This document shows, piece after piece, positions 8,564 to 17,522 of a DNA stretch of 64,000 nt. The DNA comes from Coprenecus sp902388455 (GTDB lineage Bacteria; Bacteroidota; Bacteroidia; Bacteroidales; UBA932): positions 868,001-932,000 of the forward strand of contig OZ007032.1 of the NCBI GenBank assembly GCA_963931615.1, in the 5' to 3' direction. Positions within the stretch are counted from its first letter, which is position 1. Each line of letters begins with the position of its first letter. The notes beneath the pieces were generated by a model, which saw nothing but the letters and a program-made list of their open reading frames with translations, had not been told where the DNA came from and did no database searches. The position numbers and the translations under genes were made by a program.

Positions 8564-8959
8564 CTAGCGGTTGAATGTTACCAGTAGGTTCATGGTAAAG
8601 TTCCATACCATGACGACGGCTGTGGCACAGAGCTTAGAAAAATAAAAATTCCATTTGAGGCGGTCGGCGAGAAGATATATCGTAAGATTGTTGATGCCGA
8701 GGCCGATGAGGGAGATGATGAAAAACGAGAGATATTCCACCGGAATATCCTCGTTTTTGCTATGGAACGTCCACAGGCGGTTCCATATATAATTGTTCGT
8801 AGCGGCGAGAACGAAACCTGCTGAATTGGAAAGGAACTTGTTCAGCTTCGCTTTCTCCTTCAGCAGGTACGTCACGCCGAAATCCACTATCATGCCGGAG
8901 CAGCCGACTACTCCGAACTTGATGAATTTCAGTAATAATATTTTATCAAATACTGCCAA
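8564..8959 (-). CDS. GtrA family membrane protein
   Basis: 131 residues with four predicted membrane helices (about 9-28, 39-58, 77-96, 103-124). The opening FIKFGVVGCSGMIVDFGVTY and WNRLWTF in the middle are typical of the GtrA family, which is thought to help move undecaprenyl-linked sugars across the inner membrane. It begins 6 bases after the deoxyhypusine synthase-like gene and is probably co-transcribed; there is no obvious functional link between the two. Confidence 0.88.
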   Translation of the reverse strand: MAVFDKILLLKFIKFGVVGCSGMIVDFGVTYLLKEKAKLNKFLSNSAGFVLAATNNYIWNRLWTFHSKNEDIPVEYLSFFIISLIGLGINNLTIYLLADRLKWNFYFSKLCATAVVMVWNFTMNLLVTFNR

Positions 8960-8965
8960 GAGCTC

Positions 8966-9940
8966 TTACCACCCGAGAACGTATGCGAAAATGAGTGGAG
9001 CAACGATGGTCGCATCTGACTCGACGATAAAGCGGGGAGTGTCCTTGGAGAGCTTGCCCCAGGTGATCTTTTCGTTGGGAACGGCTCCGGAATACGAGCC
9101 GTAGGATGTTGTGGAGTCGGAGATCTGGCAGAAGTACGACCACAGGGGCACGTCCTTCCACTCGAGGTCCTGAGCCATCATGGGCACCACGCAGATGGGG
9201 AAGTCACCGGCTGTGCCGCCGCCGATCTGGAAGAAGCCTACGCCGGCTCCGCCCGAATTGGCTCTGTACCACTCGGTCAGGTAGATCATGGTCTCTATTC
9301 CGTTCTTGATCATGTTGGTGTCGAACTCACCCCTGATGCAGTGTGCGGTGAAGATGTTGGCTGTGGTGCAGTCCTCCCATGCGGGCACTACGATGGGGAT
9401 GTTCTTCTCGCAGGCGGCGAGGACCCAGCTGTCCTTGGGGTCGATCTCGTAGTACTGCTCGAGCACTCCGCTGCGCAGCAGGCGGTAGATCACCTCCCAG
9501 GGGAAGAGTCTCTCACCCTTGGCCTTCATGTCGTTCCACACCTCTACGAGATGGTGCTCCAGTCTTCTGAATGCCTCCTCCTCGGGTATGCAGGTGTCGG
9601 TCACGCGGTTCATGTGGTTCTCGAGAAGCTCGTGCTCCTGCTCGGGAGTCAGGTCACGGTAGTTGGGCACCCTCTTGTAATGGGAGTGTGCGACGAGGTT
9701 CATGATGTCCTCCTCGAGGTTGTTGGCCGAGCATGATACGATGGAGAATTTGCCCTGACGTATCATCTCTGCCAGAGAGATACCGAGCTCGGCGGTACTC
9801 ATGGCTCCCGCCATTGCCAGCATCATCTTGCCGCCCCGGTTCATCAGGTCGTCGTATGCCTTTGCGGCGTCGACGAGAGTAGCCGAGTTGAAATGACGGT
9901 AGTGATGAGTGATGAATTTTGAGATAGGTCCTCTTTCCAT
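8966..9940 (-). CDS. Deoxyhypusine synthase-like protein
   Basis: 324 residues matching the deoxyhypusine synthase fold: GGKMMLAMAGAMSTAELG, then SCSANNLEEDI, WVLAACEKNIPIVVPAWEDC and GGGTAGDFPICVVPMMAQDL, with an NAD-binding glycine-rich loop. In eukaryotes and archaea the enzyme modifies eIF5A with spermidine. Bacteria lack eIF5A hypusination, so bacterial homologues probably act in polyamine metabolism (homospermidine synthase-like). A DHS-like lysine region is not clear to me by eye. It is the first gene of a two-gene operon with gtrA. Confidence 0.85.
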   Translation of the reverse strand: MERGPISKFITHHYRHFNSATLVDAAKAYDDLMNRGGKMMLAMAGAMSTAELGISLAEMIRQGKFSIVSCSANNLEEDIMNLVAHSHYKRVPNYRDLTPEQEHELLENHMNRVTDTCIPEEEAFRRLEHHLVEVWNDMKAKGERLFPWEVIYRLLRSGVLEQYYEIDPKDSWVLAACEKNIPIVVPAWEDCTTANIFTAHCIRGEFDTNMIKNGIETMIYLTEWYRANSGGAGVGFFQIGGGTAGDFPICVVPMMAQDLEWKDVPLWSYFCQISDSTTSYGSYSGAVPNEKITWGKLSKDTPRFIVESDATIVAPLIFAYVLGW

Positions 9941-9964
9941 TTTCTTGTTTTTTTAATCGTGCCG

Positions 9965-10013
9965 CAAATTTAGAAAATTCAGGGCAGTGTCTAATCATTT
10001 TTTAATAAATTTG
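9965..10013. promoter_or_regulatory. Divergent -7 boxes for ffh and the deoxyhypusine synthase-like gene
   Basis: TAAATTTG at 10006-10013 on the plus strand serves ffh (ATG 10047). The same octamer, TAAATTTG, occurs on the minus strand as the complement of 9965-9972 and serves the gene starting at 9940. Neither has a clean -33 TTTG at 19-21 bases. Confidence 0.4.
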
Positions 10014-10046
10014 CGGATTATTTAACAAAAGACAAGTAATCTGGAT

Positions 10047-11381
10047 ATGTTTGAGAATTTAACCGAGAAATTAGAAAGATCATTCAAGATAATCAAAGGT
10101 CAGGGCCGTATTACAGAAATCAATATAGCGGAGACGCTCAAGGAGGTGCGCCGCGCCCTGCTGGACGCCGACGTAAGCTACCGCGTGGCCAAGGACTTCT
10201 GCAACGATGTCAAGGCCAAGGCCTTGGGACAGAACGTGCTGACCGCTGTCCGTCCCGACCAGATGATGATAAAGATAGTCCACGACGAGCTGGTGACCCT
10301 CATGGGCAGCACGGCGTCGGACATCAATATAAAAGGTAAGCCCGGCATCGTCCTGGTGGCCGGTCTCCAGGGTTCCGGTAAGACGACCTTCTGCGGCAAG
10401 CTGGCGCTCAACTGCAAGAGCAAGCGCGGCCTCAAGGTGATGCTGGTGGCCGGTGACGTGTACAGACCCGCGGCCATCGACCAGCTGAAGGTACTCGGCG
10501 GACAGATCGAGGTATTTGTCTACTCCGAGGACGGGGTGAAGGACCCGGTTAAGATAGCCAGGAATGCTATAGCATACGCGACAAAGGAAAATTATTCCTT
10601 AGTCATCGTCGATACCGCCGGCCGTCTGGCTGTGGACGAGGAGATGATGGACGAGATAGCCGCCATCAAGGATGCTGTCAAGCCTACCGAGACCCTCTTC
10701 GTGGTCGATGCCATGACCGGTCAGGACGCGGTGGAGACCGCCAAGGCCTTCAACGACCGTCTGGATTTCGACGGAGTGGTGCTCACCAAGATGGACGGTG
10801 ATACCAGAGGCGGTGCCGCCCTTTCGGTCAAGGCCGTTGTCAACAAGCCCATCAAGTTCATCAGTTCCGGCGAGAAGATGGAGGCCCTCGATGTCTTCCA
10901 TCCCGACCGTATCGCCGACCGTATCCTCGGCATGGGCGACGTGGTCTCCCTGGTCGAGAAGGCCCAGGAGCAGTACGACGAGCAGGAGGCCCGTAAGCTG
11001 GCCAAGAAACTGGCCAAGAACCAGTTCAACCTCTGGGACTTCTACCAGCAGATACAGCAGATCAAGAAGATGGGCAACATCAAGGACCTCGCATCCATGA
11101 TACCCGGTGTGGGCAAGGCTCTCAAGGACGTGGACATCGACAACAACTCCTTCAAGAGCGTCGAGGCCATCATCCTCTCCATGACCCCCTACGAGAGGGA
11201 AAATCCGGCAGTGATCAACGGCTCCCGCCGCCGCAGGATAGCCGACGGCAGCGGTACCACCATTGCTGATGTCAACCGCCTCCTCAAGCAGTTCGAGGGC
11301 ACCCGCAAGATTATGAAAACAGTCGCCTCCGGTGGAGTCCGCAATGCGATTAAGACGGCTAAGGGCATGAGGCGCAGATAA
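10047..11381 (+). CDS. ffh: Signal recognition particle protein Ffh
   Basis: 444 residues. Ffh is the SRP GTPase that binds signal peptides and 4.5S RNA. The N domain spans about 1-90; the G domain has GLQGSGKT at 106-113, DTAGR near 190 and TKMDGDTRGG near 247; the M domain has the methionine-rich finger and basic SRRRRIADGSG segment and ends in GMRRR. The strong codon bias (many GGC, CTG, AAG codons) fits a highly expressed core gene. folD follows after 27 bases. Confidence 0.97.
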   Translation: MFENLTEKLERSFKIIKGQGRITEINIAETLKEVRRALLDADVSYRVAKDFCNDVKAKALGQNVLTAVRPDQMMIKIVHDELVTLMGSTASDINIKGKPGIVLVAGLQGSGKTTFCGKLALNCKSKRGLKVMLVAGDVYRPAAIDQLKVLGGQIEVFVYSEDGVKDPVKIARNAIAYATKENYSLVIVDTAGRLAVDEEMMDEIAAIKDAVKPTETLFVVDAMTGQDAVETAKAFNDRLDFDGVVLTKMDGDTRGGAALSVKAVVNKPIKFISSGEKMEALDVFHPDRIADRILGMGDVVSLVEKAQEQYDEQEARKLAKKLAKNQFNLWDFYQQIQQIKKMGNIKDLASMIPGVGKALKDVDIDNNSFKSVEAIILSMTPYERENPAVINGSRRRRIADGSGTTIADVNRLLKQFEGTRKIMKTVASGGVRNAIKTAKGMRRR

Positions 11382-11408
11382 TATCAAGACAATTAATAAT
11401 AGTACCCA

Positions 11409-12293
11409 ATGATTCTTTTAAATGGTAAGGAAACGGCGGATGCCGTGAAAAAAGAGATAGCCGCACAGGTGGCCGGGATGACCTCCCGCGGGGAGCGTCC
11501 TCCTCATCTGGTGGCAGTACTGGTGGGTGAGGACGGAGCCAGCAAAACTTATGTAGCCAATAAAGAAAAGGCTTGTGCTGCAGTTGGTTTCAAGTCCACT
11601 CTTCTCACATTTCCGGAGTCAGTGACCGAGGCGGAGCTCCTCGCGCAGATTCAGAAGCTCAACGAGGATGATGACGTGGACGGATTCATCGTCCAGCTGC
11701 CTCTTCCAAAGCATATCGATGAGAACAAGGTAATCAATGCCATCTCGCCTCTCAAGGATGTGGACGGCTTTCATCCTGTCAATGTAGGCCGCATGGCTCT
11801 TGGCGAGGAGGCATTCCTGCCTGCGACTCCGTATGGAATACTGCTGCTGTTGGAGCGTTATGGAATAGAGACTTCTGGAAAGCACTGCGTGATTCTCGGA
11901 CGAAGCAATATCGTAGGTCGGCCAGTCGCTAACCTGCTTTCCCGCAAGGCTTATCCGGGTGACTGCACCGTGACCATGTGTCACAGCCGTACCAAGGACA
12001 TAGCCTCGTATACCCGCAGTGCGGACATCATCGTAGCAGCCCTCGGTGTTCCCGAGTTTCTCAAGGGCGATATGGTCAAGGAAGGTGCGGTGGTTATCGA
12101 CGTGGGTATTACCCGCGTACCCGCTGACAATCCTAAAGGTTACCGCATCGTGGGAGACGTGGAGTTTGATACAGTGGCTCCCAAGTGCTCATACATAACA
12201 CCTGTGCCGGGAGGAGTCGGGCCTATGACTATTATCTCTCTTATGAAGAATACCTTCAAGGCCAGAGAACTGAAATTGTCCGATAAAAAATAA
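11409..12293 (+). CDS. folD: Bifunctional methylenetetrahydrofolate dehydrogenase/cyclohydrolase
   Basis: 294 residues. FolD converts 5,10-methylene-THF to 10-formyl-THF with NADP+. The catalytic tract VGEDGASKTYVANKEKAC carries the conserved Tyr and Lys; GFIVQLPLPKHID, DVDGFHP and GRSNIVGRPVA (NADP-binding) are intact, and VPGGVGPMTI near the C-terminus is the family signature. It is second in a likely four-gene run from ffh. Confidence 0.97.
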   Translation: MILLNGKETADAVKKEIAAQVAGMTSRGERPPHLVAVLVGEDGASKTYVANKEKACAAVGFKSTLLTFPESVTEAELLAQIQKLNEDDDVDGFIVQLPLPKHIDENKVINAISPLKDVDGFHPVNVGRMALGEEAFLPATPYGILLLLERYGIETSGKHCVILGRSNIVGRPVANLLSRKAYPGDCTVTMCHSRTKDIASYTRSADIIVAALGVPEFLKGDMVKEGAVVIDVGITRVPADNPKGYRIVGDVEFDTVAPKCSYITPVPGGVGPMTIISLMKNTFKARELKLSDKK

Positions 12294-12305
12294 CTGCTTA
12301 CGATT

Positions 12306-12836
12306 ATGAGATACATCTTCTTTATTGCTGCTGCGGCAGCCATGCTGCTGACATCCTCCTGCAAGAACAACGGTCCTGACAAAATCAAGGCTGGTGATAC
12401 CCTCCCGGAATTCTCCCTCAGTTCCGAAGTCTACGGGGACATTTCTTCCTCCGACCTTAAGGGCAAGGTGACATATCTCTGCTTCTTTGCTACCTGGTGC
12501 CCTCCCTGTCAGCTTGAGCTGGCGGCTGTTCAGGACACTCTTCTGCCTATGTTCCAGGATGAGGAAGACTTCCGACTGGTAGTAGTGGGCCGCGAACATA
12601 CGGATGACGACCTGACTGAGTACAACAAAACCAAGAATTTCACATTTGCACTATATCCGGATCCCGAGCGCGAGGTTTATTCCCTCTTTGCCACCGAGAC
12701 GATACCTAGAGCCTACATTATAGACCGGGACGGCGTTGTGGTAGATGCGGCGACCGGTTTTGACGGGGAGCATTTTGCCTCTGTGATGGATTCTATCCGA
12801 GAACTGCTTGACAGCGAAACTTCTGTTGAACTTTAA
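12306..12836 (+). CDS. TlpA-like thioredoxin-fold lipoprotein
   Basis: 176 residues. A lipoprotein signal ends at C19 (LLTSSC). The redoxin domain follows, with the active-site motif WCPPC at 64-68 preceded by FFAT, the usual TlpA/ResA arrangement, and the cis-Pro segment ETIPRAYIID. It is probably anchored in the envelope and reduces or oxidises periplasmic thiols; the partner is unknown. It is 12 bases after folD and 11 bases before the MlrC-like gene, so one transcript is likely. Confidence 0.87.
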   Translation: MRYIFFIAAAAAMLLTSSCKNNGPDKIKAGDTLPEFSLSSEVYGDISSSDLKGKVTYLCFFATWCPPCQLELAAVQDTLLPMFQDEEDFRLVVVGREHTDDDLTEYNKTKNFTFALYPDPEREVYSLFATETIPRAYIIDRDGVVVDAATGFDGEHFASVMDSIRELLDSETSVEL

Positions 12837-12847
12837 AAATACGTTTT

Positions 12848-14383
12848 ATGAGATATTTGTCCAAATTCCTGGCAGTTGTCCTGGCGGCAGCTGTAGTATG
12901 CGGATGCGCTGAGAAGAAGCCCCGCGTCGCCATTGTCGGAGTAGGTATCGAGTGCAGCACATTCTCGCCTGCCCGCACCACTCTCGATATGTTCCGTCCT
13001 CTGTACGGAGAGGACATAATCAAGTCATATCCCTTCTTTGAGGGAGAGAACAATGAGCTGCTAGCCCGTGCCGAGTGGGTTCCGACTATTGTTGCCTGGG
13101 CTACCCCCGGCGGAATGGTTACCCGCGAGTGCTATGATACCCTGCTCAACCAATCGCTCCGTCTGCTGAAGCAGAATATGCCCTACGACGGTATTTTCCT
13201 GGATATTCACGGTGCGATGAGCGTGGAGGGACTGGATGATCCTGAAGGAGATTATATCACCAGGATACGCGAGGTGGTCGGAGATGATGTCCTGATCTCC
13301 ACTTCTATGGACCCTCACGGCTGCGTGTCGCCCCGTCTGGCTCAGAATACCGACCTTATCACATCGTTCCGTATGTCGCCCCATACTGACCGGTATATCA
13401 GCCGTGAGCGTGCAGTGGTCAATCTGCTGGACCGCCTCGAAAGCGGTAAGGGCAAACCGGCCTACAAGGCTTGGGTAAAGGTGCCTATCCTCCTGCCAGG
13501 AGAGAAGACTTCCACCCGTGTGGAGCCCGGCAAGTCCCTCTATGCTGCCATCGAGCCTATCGAGGCTCAGGACGGGGTGATAGACGCTGCCATCTGGATG
13601 TCCTATCCCTGGGCAGACGAGCCCCGCAATCACGGCGTAGTGATGGTTACCGGGGATGACAGCGCGCAGGTGGCTGCCGGAGCCAAGTCCCTGGCTGAAC
13701 ATTTCTGGTCGGTGCGCGACGATTTCGAGTTCGTGGCTCCTACGGCTTCCCTCGAGGAGGTTCTGGCCAAGGCCATAAAGAGCGACAAGAAGCCGTATTT
13801 TATAAGTGATATGGGTGATAACCCGACAGCAGGAGGGGCCGGTGACGTGACCTGGACTCTCCAGAAGCTGCTGGCACGTCCCGAGTTCAAGAAGGCCGGC
13901 GGCAAGACACTCGTATATGCCGCTATACCCGGACCTGAGATGGTGGCACAGGCCAAGGAAGCTGGCGAGGGCGGTCATGTGCGCTGCAAGGTAGGGGCTG
14001 CTGTCGATGACCGTTATGCACCTCCCGTAATGCTTGACGGTACAGTGGTCAAGATTCTGGACCGCGAGCGCAATGACCAGGTGGTAATCAAGACAGGCTC
14101 GATGCTCGTCATTGTGGGTGAGGACCGCAGCCCTTACCACTACAAAGGGGACTTCGAGCGATTGGGTATCGATCCCTATGACGTGGACATCATCGTAGTC
14201 AAGCTCGGCTATCTGACAGAGGAACTCTACGAGATCAGCCATGCCGGGGACTGGATGATGGCCCAGACCCGCGGAGGTGTGGACCAGGATCTGCTCCAGC
14301 TGCCCTACAAGCGCCTTGAGCGTCCCATCTTCCCGCTCGATCCCGATATGCCTGACCCTGATTTCGAGGTCGTATTCATGTAG
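12848..14383 (+). CDS. MlrC-like M81 family metallopeptidase, lipoprotein
   Basis: 511 residues. A lipobox ends at C20 (AAVVCGC). The mature protein has the M81 features VGIECSTFSPARTT, DIHGAMSVEGLDDPEGD with metal-binding Asp and His, SMDPHGCVSP (second His) and a C-terminal MlrC domain with DMGDNPTAGGAGD. MlrC of Sphingomonas linearises microcystin; the natural substrate here is unknown. Membrane anchoring differs from cytoplasmic M81 members. It ends the ffh run and is followed by a strong two-way terminator. Confidence 0.85.
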   Translation: MRYLSKFLAVVLAAAVVCGCAEKKPRVAIVGVGIECSTFSPARTTLDMFRPLYGEDIIKSYPFFEGENNELLARAEWVPTIVAWATPGGMVTRECYDTLLNQSLRLLKQNMPYDGIFLDIHGAMSVEGLDDPEGDYITRIREVVGDDVLISTSMDPHGCVSPRLAQNTDLITSFRMSPHTDRYISRERAVVNLLDRLESGKGKPAYKAWVKVPILLPGEKTSTRVEPGKSLYAAIEPIEAQDGVIDAAIWMSYPWADEPRNHGVVMVTGDDSAQVAAGAKSLAEHFWSVRDDFEFVAPTASLEEVLAKAIKSDKKPYFISDMGDNPTAGGAGDVTWTLQKLLARPEFKKAGGKTLVYAAIPGPEMVAQAKEAGEGGHVRCKVGAAVDDRYAPPVMLDGTVVKILDRERNDQVVIKTGSMLVIVGEDRSPYHYKGDFERLGIDPYDVDIIVVKLGYLTEELYEISHAGDWMMAQTRGGVDQDLLQLPYKRLERPIFPLDPDMPDPDFEVVFM

Positions 14384-14410
14384 TCCTTGGAGATTTCGCG
14401 ATAAGCGGAG

Positions 14411-14509
14411 AAAAATAAAAGTCCCGGAAGACCAGGCCCTCCCACCGCTTTGCGGCGGGCCCCTCCCTCTAGAGCCGAGGGCGGCTAGTCTTCCGGGACT
14501 TTTATTTTT
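14411..14509. terminator. Large two-way terminator with 22-bp perfect arms
   Basis: Arms 14411-14432 and 14488-14509 are exact reverse complements over 22 bases, A-rich on the outside and GC-rich inside (GTCCCGGAAGAC). This gives a T-run on either strand after the stem. The 55-base centre is itself structured: CCGC-TTT-GCGG and CCCTC...GAGGG pairs. It lies between the convergent MlrC-like and flavodoxin genes. Confidence 0.8.
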
Positions 14510-14532
14510 TATCCTACTTTAGGCGCAGCAGT

Positions 14533-15030
14533 TTACAGCCTGTCCTTGAACGAGGCAAGCCAGGTGTCTATCCGCTCACCGGTCTTTTCCGGCTCATTGT
14601 TGTCGTCTATGGCCGCACCGATGAATTCCCCTTCTTCGACGGCAGTGGAGTCGGAGTAGGAATAGCCGTCGGCCGGGATGCCGCCAATGAAATTGCAGCC
14701 GGTGCCTTCCAGCTCTTCCTTGAGCAGGTGCATGCCGTTGCAGAAAGTGTCGGAGTATGCCATGGAATCTCCGCAGCCGAACAGGGCCACGTCCTTCCCG
14801 GCCAGATTGACTGATTTGATAACGTTGATTCCGTCATTCCAGTCATCCTGGAGCTCTCCGTCACCCCAAGTCGAGGTTCCGAGGATAAGGACATCGTATG
14901 GCACTACCTGTCCCTTGGTTATCGTAGCCACGTCGAAAACATCTTTGACATCCAGTCTGGAGGCTATGGCTTCTGCCACTGCCTGTGTCGTCCCCGTGGA
15001 CGAACCGTAAATAATAACAATCTTTTTCAT
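14533..15030 (-). CDS. fldA: Flavodoxin
   Basis: 165 residues from the ATG at 15030 (MKKIVIIYGSSTGTTQAVAE). An upstream in-frame ATG at 15108 would add 26 residues unlike any flavodoxin, so I use the internal start. The FMN phosphate loop SSTGTTQ is at 10-16 and the FMN-binding loops STWGDGELQDDW and GCGDSMAYSDTFCNG are intact. It is a long-chain flavodoxin acting as a soluble one-electron carrier, for example for pyruvate:ferredoxin oxidoreductase-type enzymes under iron limitation. Transcribed alone, 93 bases after the DUF308 gene. Confidence 0.93.
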   Translation of the reverse strand: MKKIVIIYGSSTGTTQAVAEAIASRLDVKDVFDVATITKGQVVPYDVLILGTSTWGDGELQDDWNDGINVIKSVNLAGKDVALFGCGDSMAYSDTFCNGMHLLKEELEGTGCNFIGGIPADGYSYSDSTAVEEGEFIGAAIDDNNEPEKTGERIDTWLASFKDRL

Positions 15031-15123
15031 CTGTTGTGTATTTTGAATTTCACACTGCAAATGAAAAAGATTATTCCCGGATTTGAAATACCAACTTATT
15101 GCTAGCAATTACCGGCTATAGCC

Positions 15124-15729
15124 TCAGTCTACTATCTCGGCATCGTGGAAGCGGAAGTGCTCGTGGATGCGGCGCAGGCGTATGCTCAGGGCTATAAGCA
15201 TGATGCCGAATACGATCAGGGCGCAGCCGGTGAGAATGACCACAGAGGCTGTTCCGAGCGTCAGGGGGAAGAATGTGATGCCCAGTGAGAGGAGCAGGAG
15301 TACCACGCCGCCAGCAATTACCCAGCCGCTGCCGCGGACGCGGAACGAGTCCATGTCACTGCCGAGTCCGATGATCATGAAACTGTGGAACATCATCCAG
15401 ACCCCGAGGATGACCGGCAGCACTACCAGGGTGATGCGCGGATAGCAGCACAGGAAGAGGCCTATGAGCAGGTCCAGTATGCCGCCCACGATGCTGTAGC
15501 TGCGGGTGGTGAAGTAGTTACGGCTGGTGGTGCTGACTACGAGCTCCACTATGCCGGAGATAAGCATCAGTATGCCGAACATGATGCTGAGGGTGAGATA
15601 GCTCTCTATGGGGTTGCAGAATACGACGATGCCTGCAATGATGGAGAGGATACCGGTAATCAGGTACAGCCACCAGTGGCGGACGGTCCTGGAGGCCTTG
15701 TCGGCCATTCTGTTGAACAGATTTTCCAT
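15124..15729 (-). CDS. HdeD/DUF308 family membrane protein
   Basis: 201 residues with six predicted membrane helices arranged as three pairs, the DUF308 repeat pattern (for example LYLITGILSIIAGIVVF, then SIMFGILMLISGIVELVV, then SYSIVGGILDLLIGLFL). HdeD of E. coli is linked to acid resistance at high cell density; function in Bacteroidales is unknown. The cytoplasmic tail after the last helix is short and charged. The 191-base gap upstream to the C69 gene holds the divergent start regions. Confidence 0.85.
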   Translation of the reverse strand: MENLFNRMADKASRTVRHWWLYLITGILSIIAGIVVFCNPIESYLTLSIMFGILMLISGIVELVVSTTSRNYFTTRSYSIVGGILDLLIGLFLCCYPRITLVVLPVILGVWMMFHSFMIIGLGSDMDSFRVRGSGWVIAGGVVLLLLSLGITFFPLTLGTASVVILTGCALIVFGIMLIALSIRLRRIHEHFRFHDAEIVD

Positions 15730-15878
15730 AATAACAAATAATTAACAATTGGTTTAACAAAGTACTTAAATTACCTATCAACAATTGTGCAGTATTGTCT
15801 TCTGGAGTATCATCAGAACATATTGTCATTTTTTCCGGAAAAATTGTCATGAGCGGTAGCGCGACATGAGAGTTTTAC

Positions 15879-15886
15879 TACCTTTG
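15879..15886 (+). promoter_or_regulatory. -7 box of the C69 peptidase-SDR operon
   Basis: TACCTTTG matches TAnnTTTG, 34 bases before the ATG at 15921. It is the same octamer as in the DUF4301 promoter. No clear -33 TTTG. Confidence 0.45.
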
Positions 15887-15920
15887 AAAGGTTAAACCAT
15901 AAACATCTGCAATACTGTAT

Positions 15921-17522
15921 ATGAAAAGAATTCTATCTGTCCTGTGTGCTGCCGCAGCTGTTACATTCTATGCCGGCGCCACAGTCTTTCCCGAGCTGGA
16001 ACCGTTCAGCTGTACAAGCATCATGGTGGGCAAGAAGGCTTCAACTGACGGAGCAGTCATTACTTCCCACACCTGCGACGGCAATTACCGCACGTGGGTA
16101 GATATCGTCCCTTCCGTCACTTATCAGAACGACACTGTTGTCAATGTCTTCCAGAACCGGCTTCATACAGAATCGGCCAAGGGCAGCTACCGTATGACCC
16201 TGAAAGGCTCTATTTTCCAGCCTGCCGGCACCACATTCCGTTTTGTGGACACAGCCTATCCGTGCCTCAATGAGAAGCAGCTGGCCATGGGCGAGACCAC
16301 TATTACCGGCCGCCGCGAGCTGGTCAACCCCGAAGGCATGTTCATGATTGAGGAACTTCAGAAGATAGCTCTCCAGAGATGCTCCACTGCTCGTGACGCC
16401 ATTCGCCTGATGGGTGAACTGATTGAGGAATACGGCTACGGAGACTGGGGTGAGTGCCTGACTATCGCCGACAAAAATGAAGTATGGCACTTCGAGGTGT
16501 TCGGAGAAGGCACGGAAAATATCGGAGGTGTCTGGGCGGCAGTCCGTATTCCCGATGATCACGTAGGCGTATCGGCGAATATATCCCGAATCTCTTCCAT
16601 TGACCTGAGTCAGCCCGATTATTACATGGCTTCTGACAATGTCTTCGAAGTGGCGGAGCGTCTGGGTTTTTGGGACGGTAAGGAACCGTTCTGTTTCTGG
16701 AAGGCTTATGCCGGCGGCAACTATTACGGTGAGGACAAGTCCTTCCACCTCCGTGAGTTCTTCATCCTTGACAAGCTGGCACCCTCGCTTCATCTGTCTT
16801 TCGATTCACGCGAGCTGCCCATAAGTGTCAAGCCGGATAAGCTGGTTTCCGCAGAAGAAGTGATGGCTCTGCTCGCCGAAACCTATGAGGGCACGGAGTA
16901 TGATGTTACCCGCAATCTCAAGGTTACGGTCAAGGACCGCAGGACCGGGGAAGTGGACACTGTCATCTCCCCGGCCGCCAACCCCTGGATGACAGCCGAT
17001 ACCCGCAATATGCTCAACGCCCTTAAGCCGGGTTCGGTGGACGGTAACCGTCTGGTGGCAGTGCCGCAGTGTTCCTATTCTACGGTTATTGAGCTTCATG
17101 CCGATTTGCCGGATGCTGTGGGCGGAGTCCTTTGGATAGCCTTTGACAACCCTGGCCAGAGCCCCCGCATTCCCATCTTCTGCGGTACGACATCCCTTCC
17201 GGATTGCTTCAGTCTCTGCGGTCAGTACGGTTATGATGAGAATGCGGTAGTTTGGAAATTCCGCCGTGCCAATAAACTGGCGACCGTCCGCTGGGGTGCG
17301 GTCAGGGACGAGGTGTTCAGCGCCGTAGCCCATTTTAAGGTCAAGGGTGTCCGTGAAGAGGCATTTGTCCGCGACCAGTATGCCCGTATCCTTGCAGAGG
17401 ATGGAGAGGAGGCTGCGCAGACATTTCTTACCGGATACACCGCAGATTTTGCCGGAGCGGCTATCCTGACATGGGAGGAGATGGCCGACAGGTTCTGGAC
17501 CAGATTTGCCCGCGGATTCTAG
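15921..17522 (+). CDS. C69 family dipeptidase
   Basis: 533 residues, usual length. A signal peptide (about 1-20) and short propeptide end before C31 in FSCTSIMVGKKASTDGAV; this cysteine would become the N-terminal nucleophile after cleavage, as in PepD-type Ntn hydrolases. The segments THTCDGNYRTWVD and GDWGECLTIADKNEVWHFEV are family-typical. It is exported and probably degrades dipeptides in the periplasm. The stop TAG is directly followed by the ATG of the SDR gene with no gap. Confidence 0.9.
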   Translation: MKRILSVLCAAAAVTFYAGATVFPELEPFSCTSIMVGKKASTDGAVITSHTCDGNYRTWVDIVPSVTYQNDTVVNVFQNRLHTESAKGSYRMTLKGSIFQPAGTTFRFVDTAYPCLNEKQLAMGETTITGRRELVNPEGMFMIEELQKIALQRCSTARDAIRLMGELIEEYGYGDWGECLTIADKNEVWHFEVFGEGTENIGGVWAAVRIPDDHVGVSANISRISSIDLSQPDYYMASDNVFEVAERLGFWDGKEPFCFWKAYAGGNYYGEDKSFHLREFFILDKLAPSLHLSFDSRELPISVKPDKLVSAEEVMALLAETYEGTEYDVTRNLKVTVKDRRTGEVDTVISPAANPWMTADTRNMLNALKPGSVDGNRLVAVPQCSYSTVIELHADLPDAVGGVLWIAFDNPGQSPRIPIFCGTTSLPDCFSLCGQYGYDENAVVWKFRRANKLATVRWGAVRDEVFSAVAHFKVKGVREEAFVRDQYARILAEDGEEAAQTFLTGYTADFAGAAILTWEEMADRFWTRFARGF

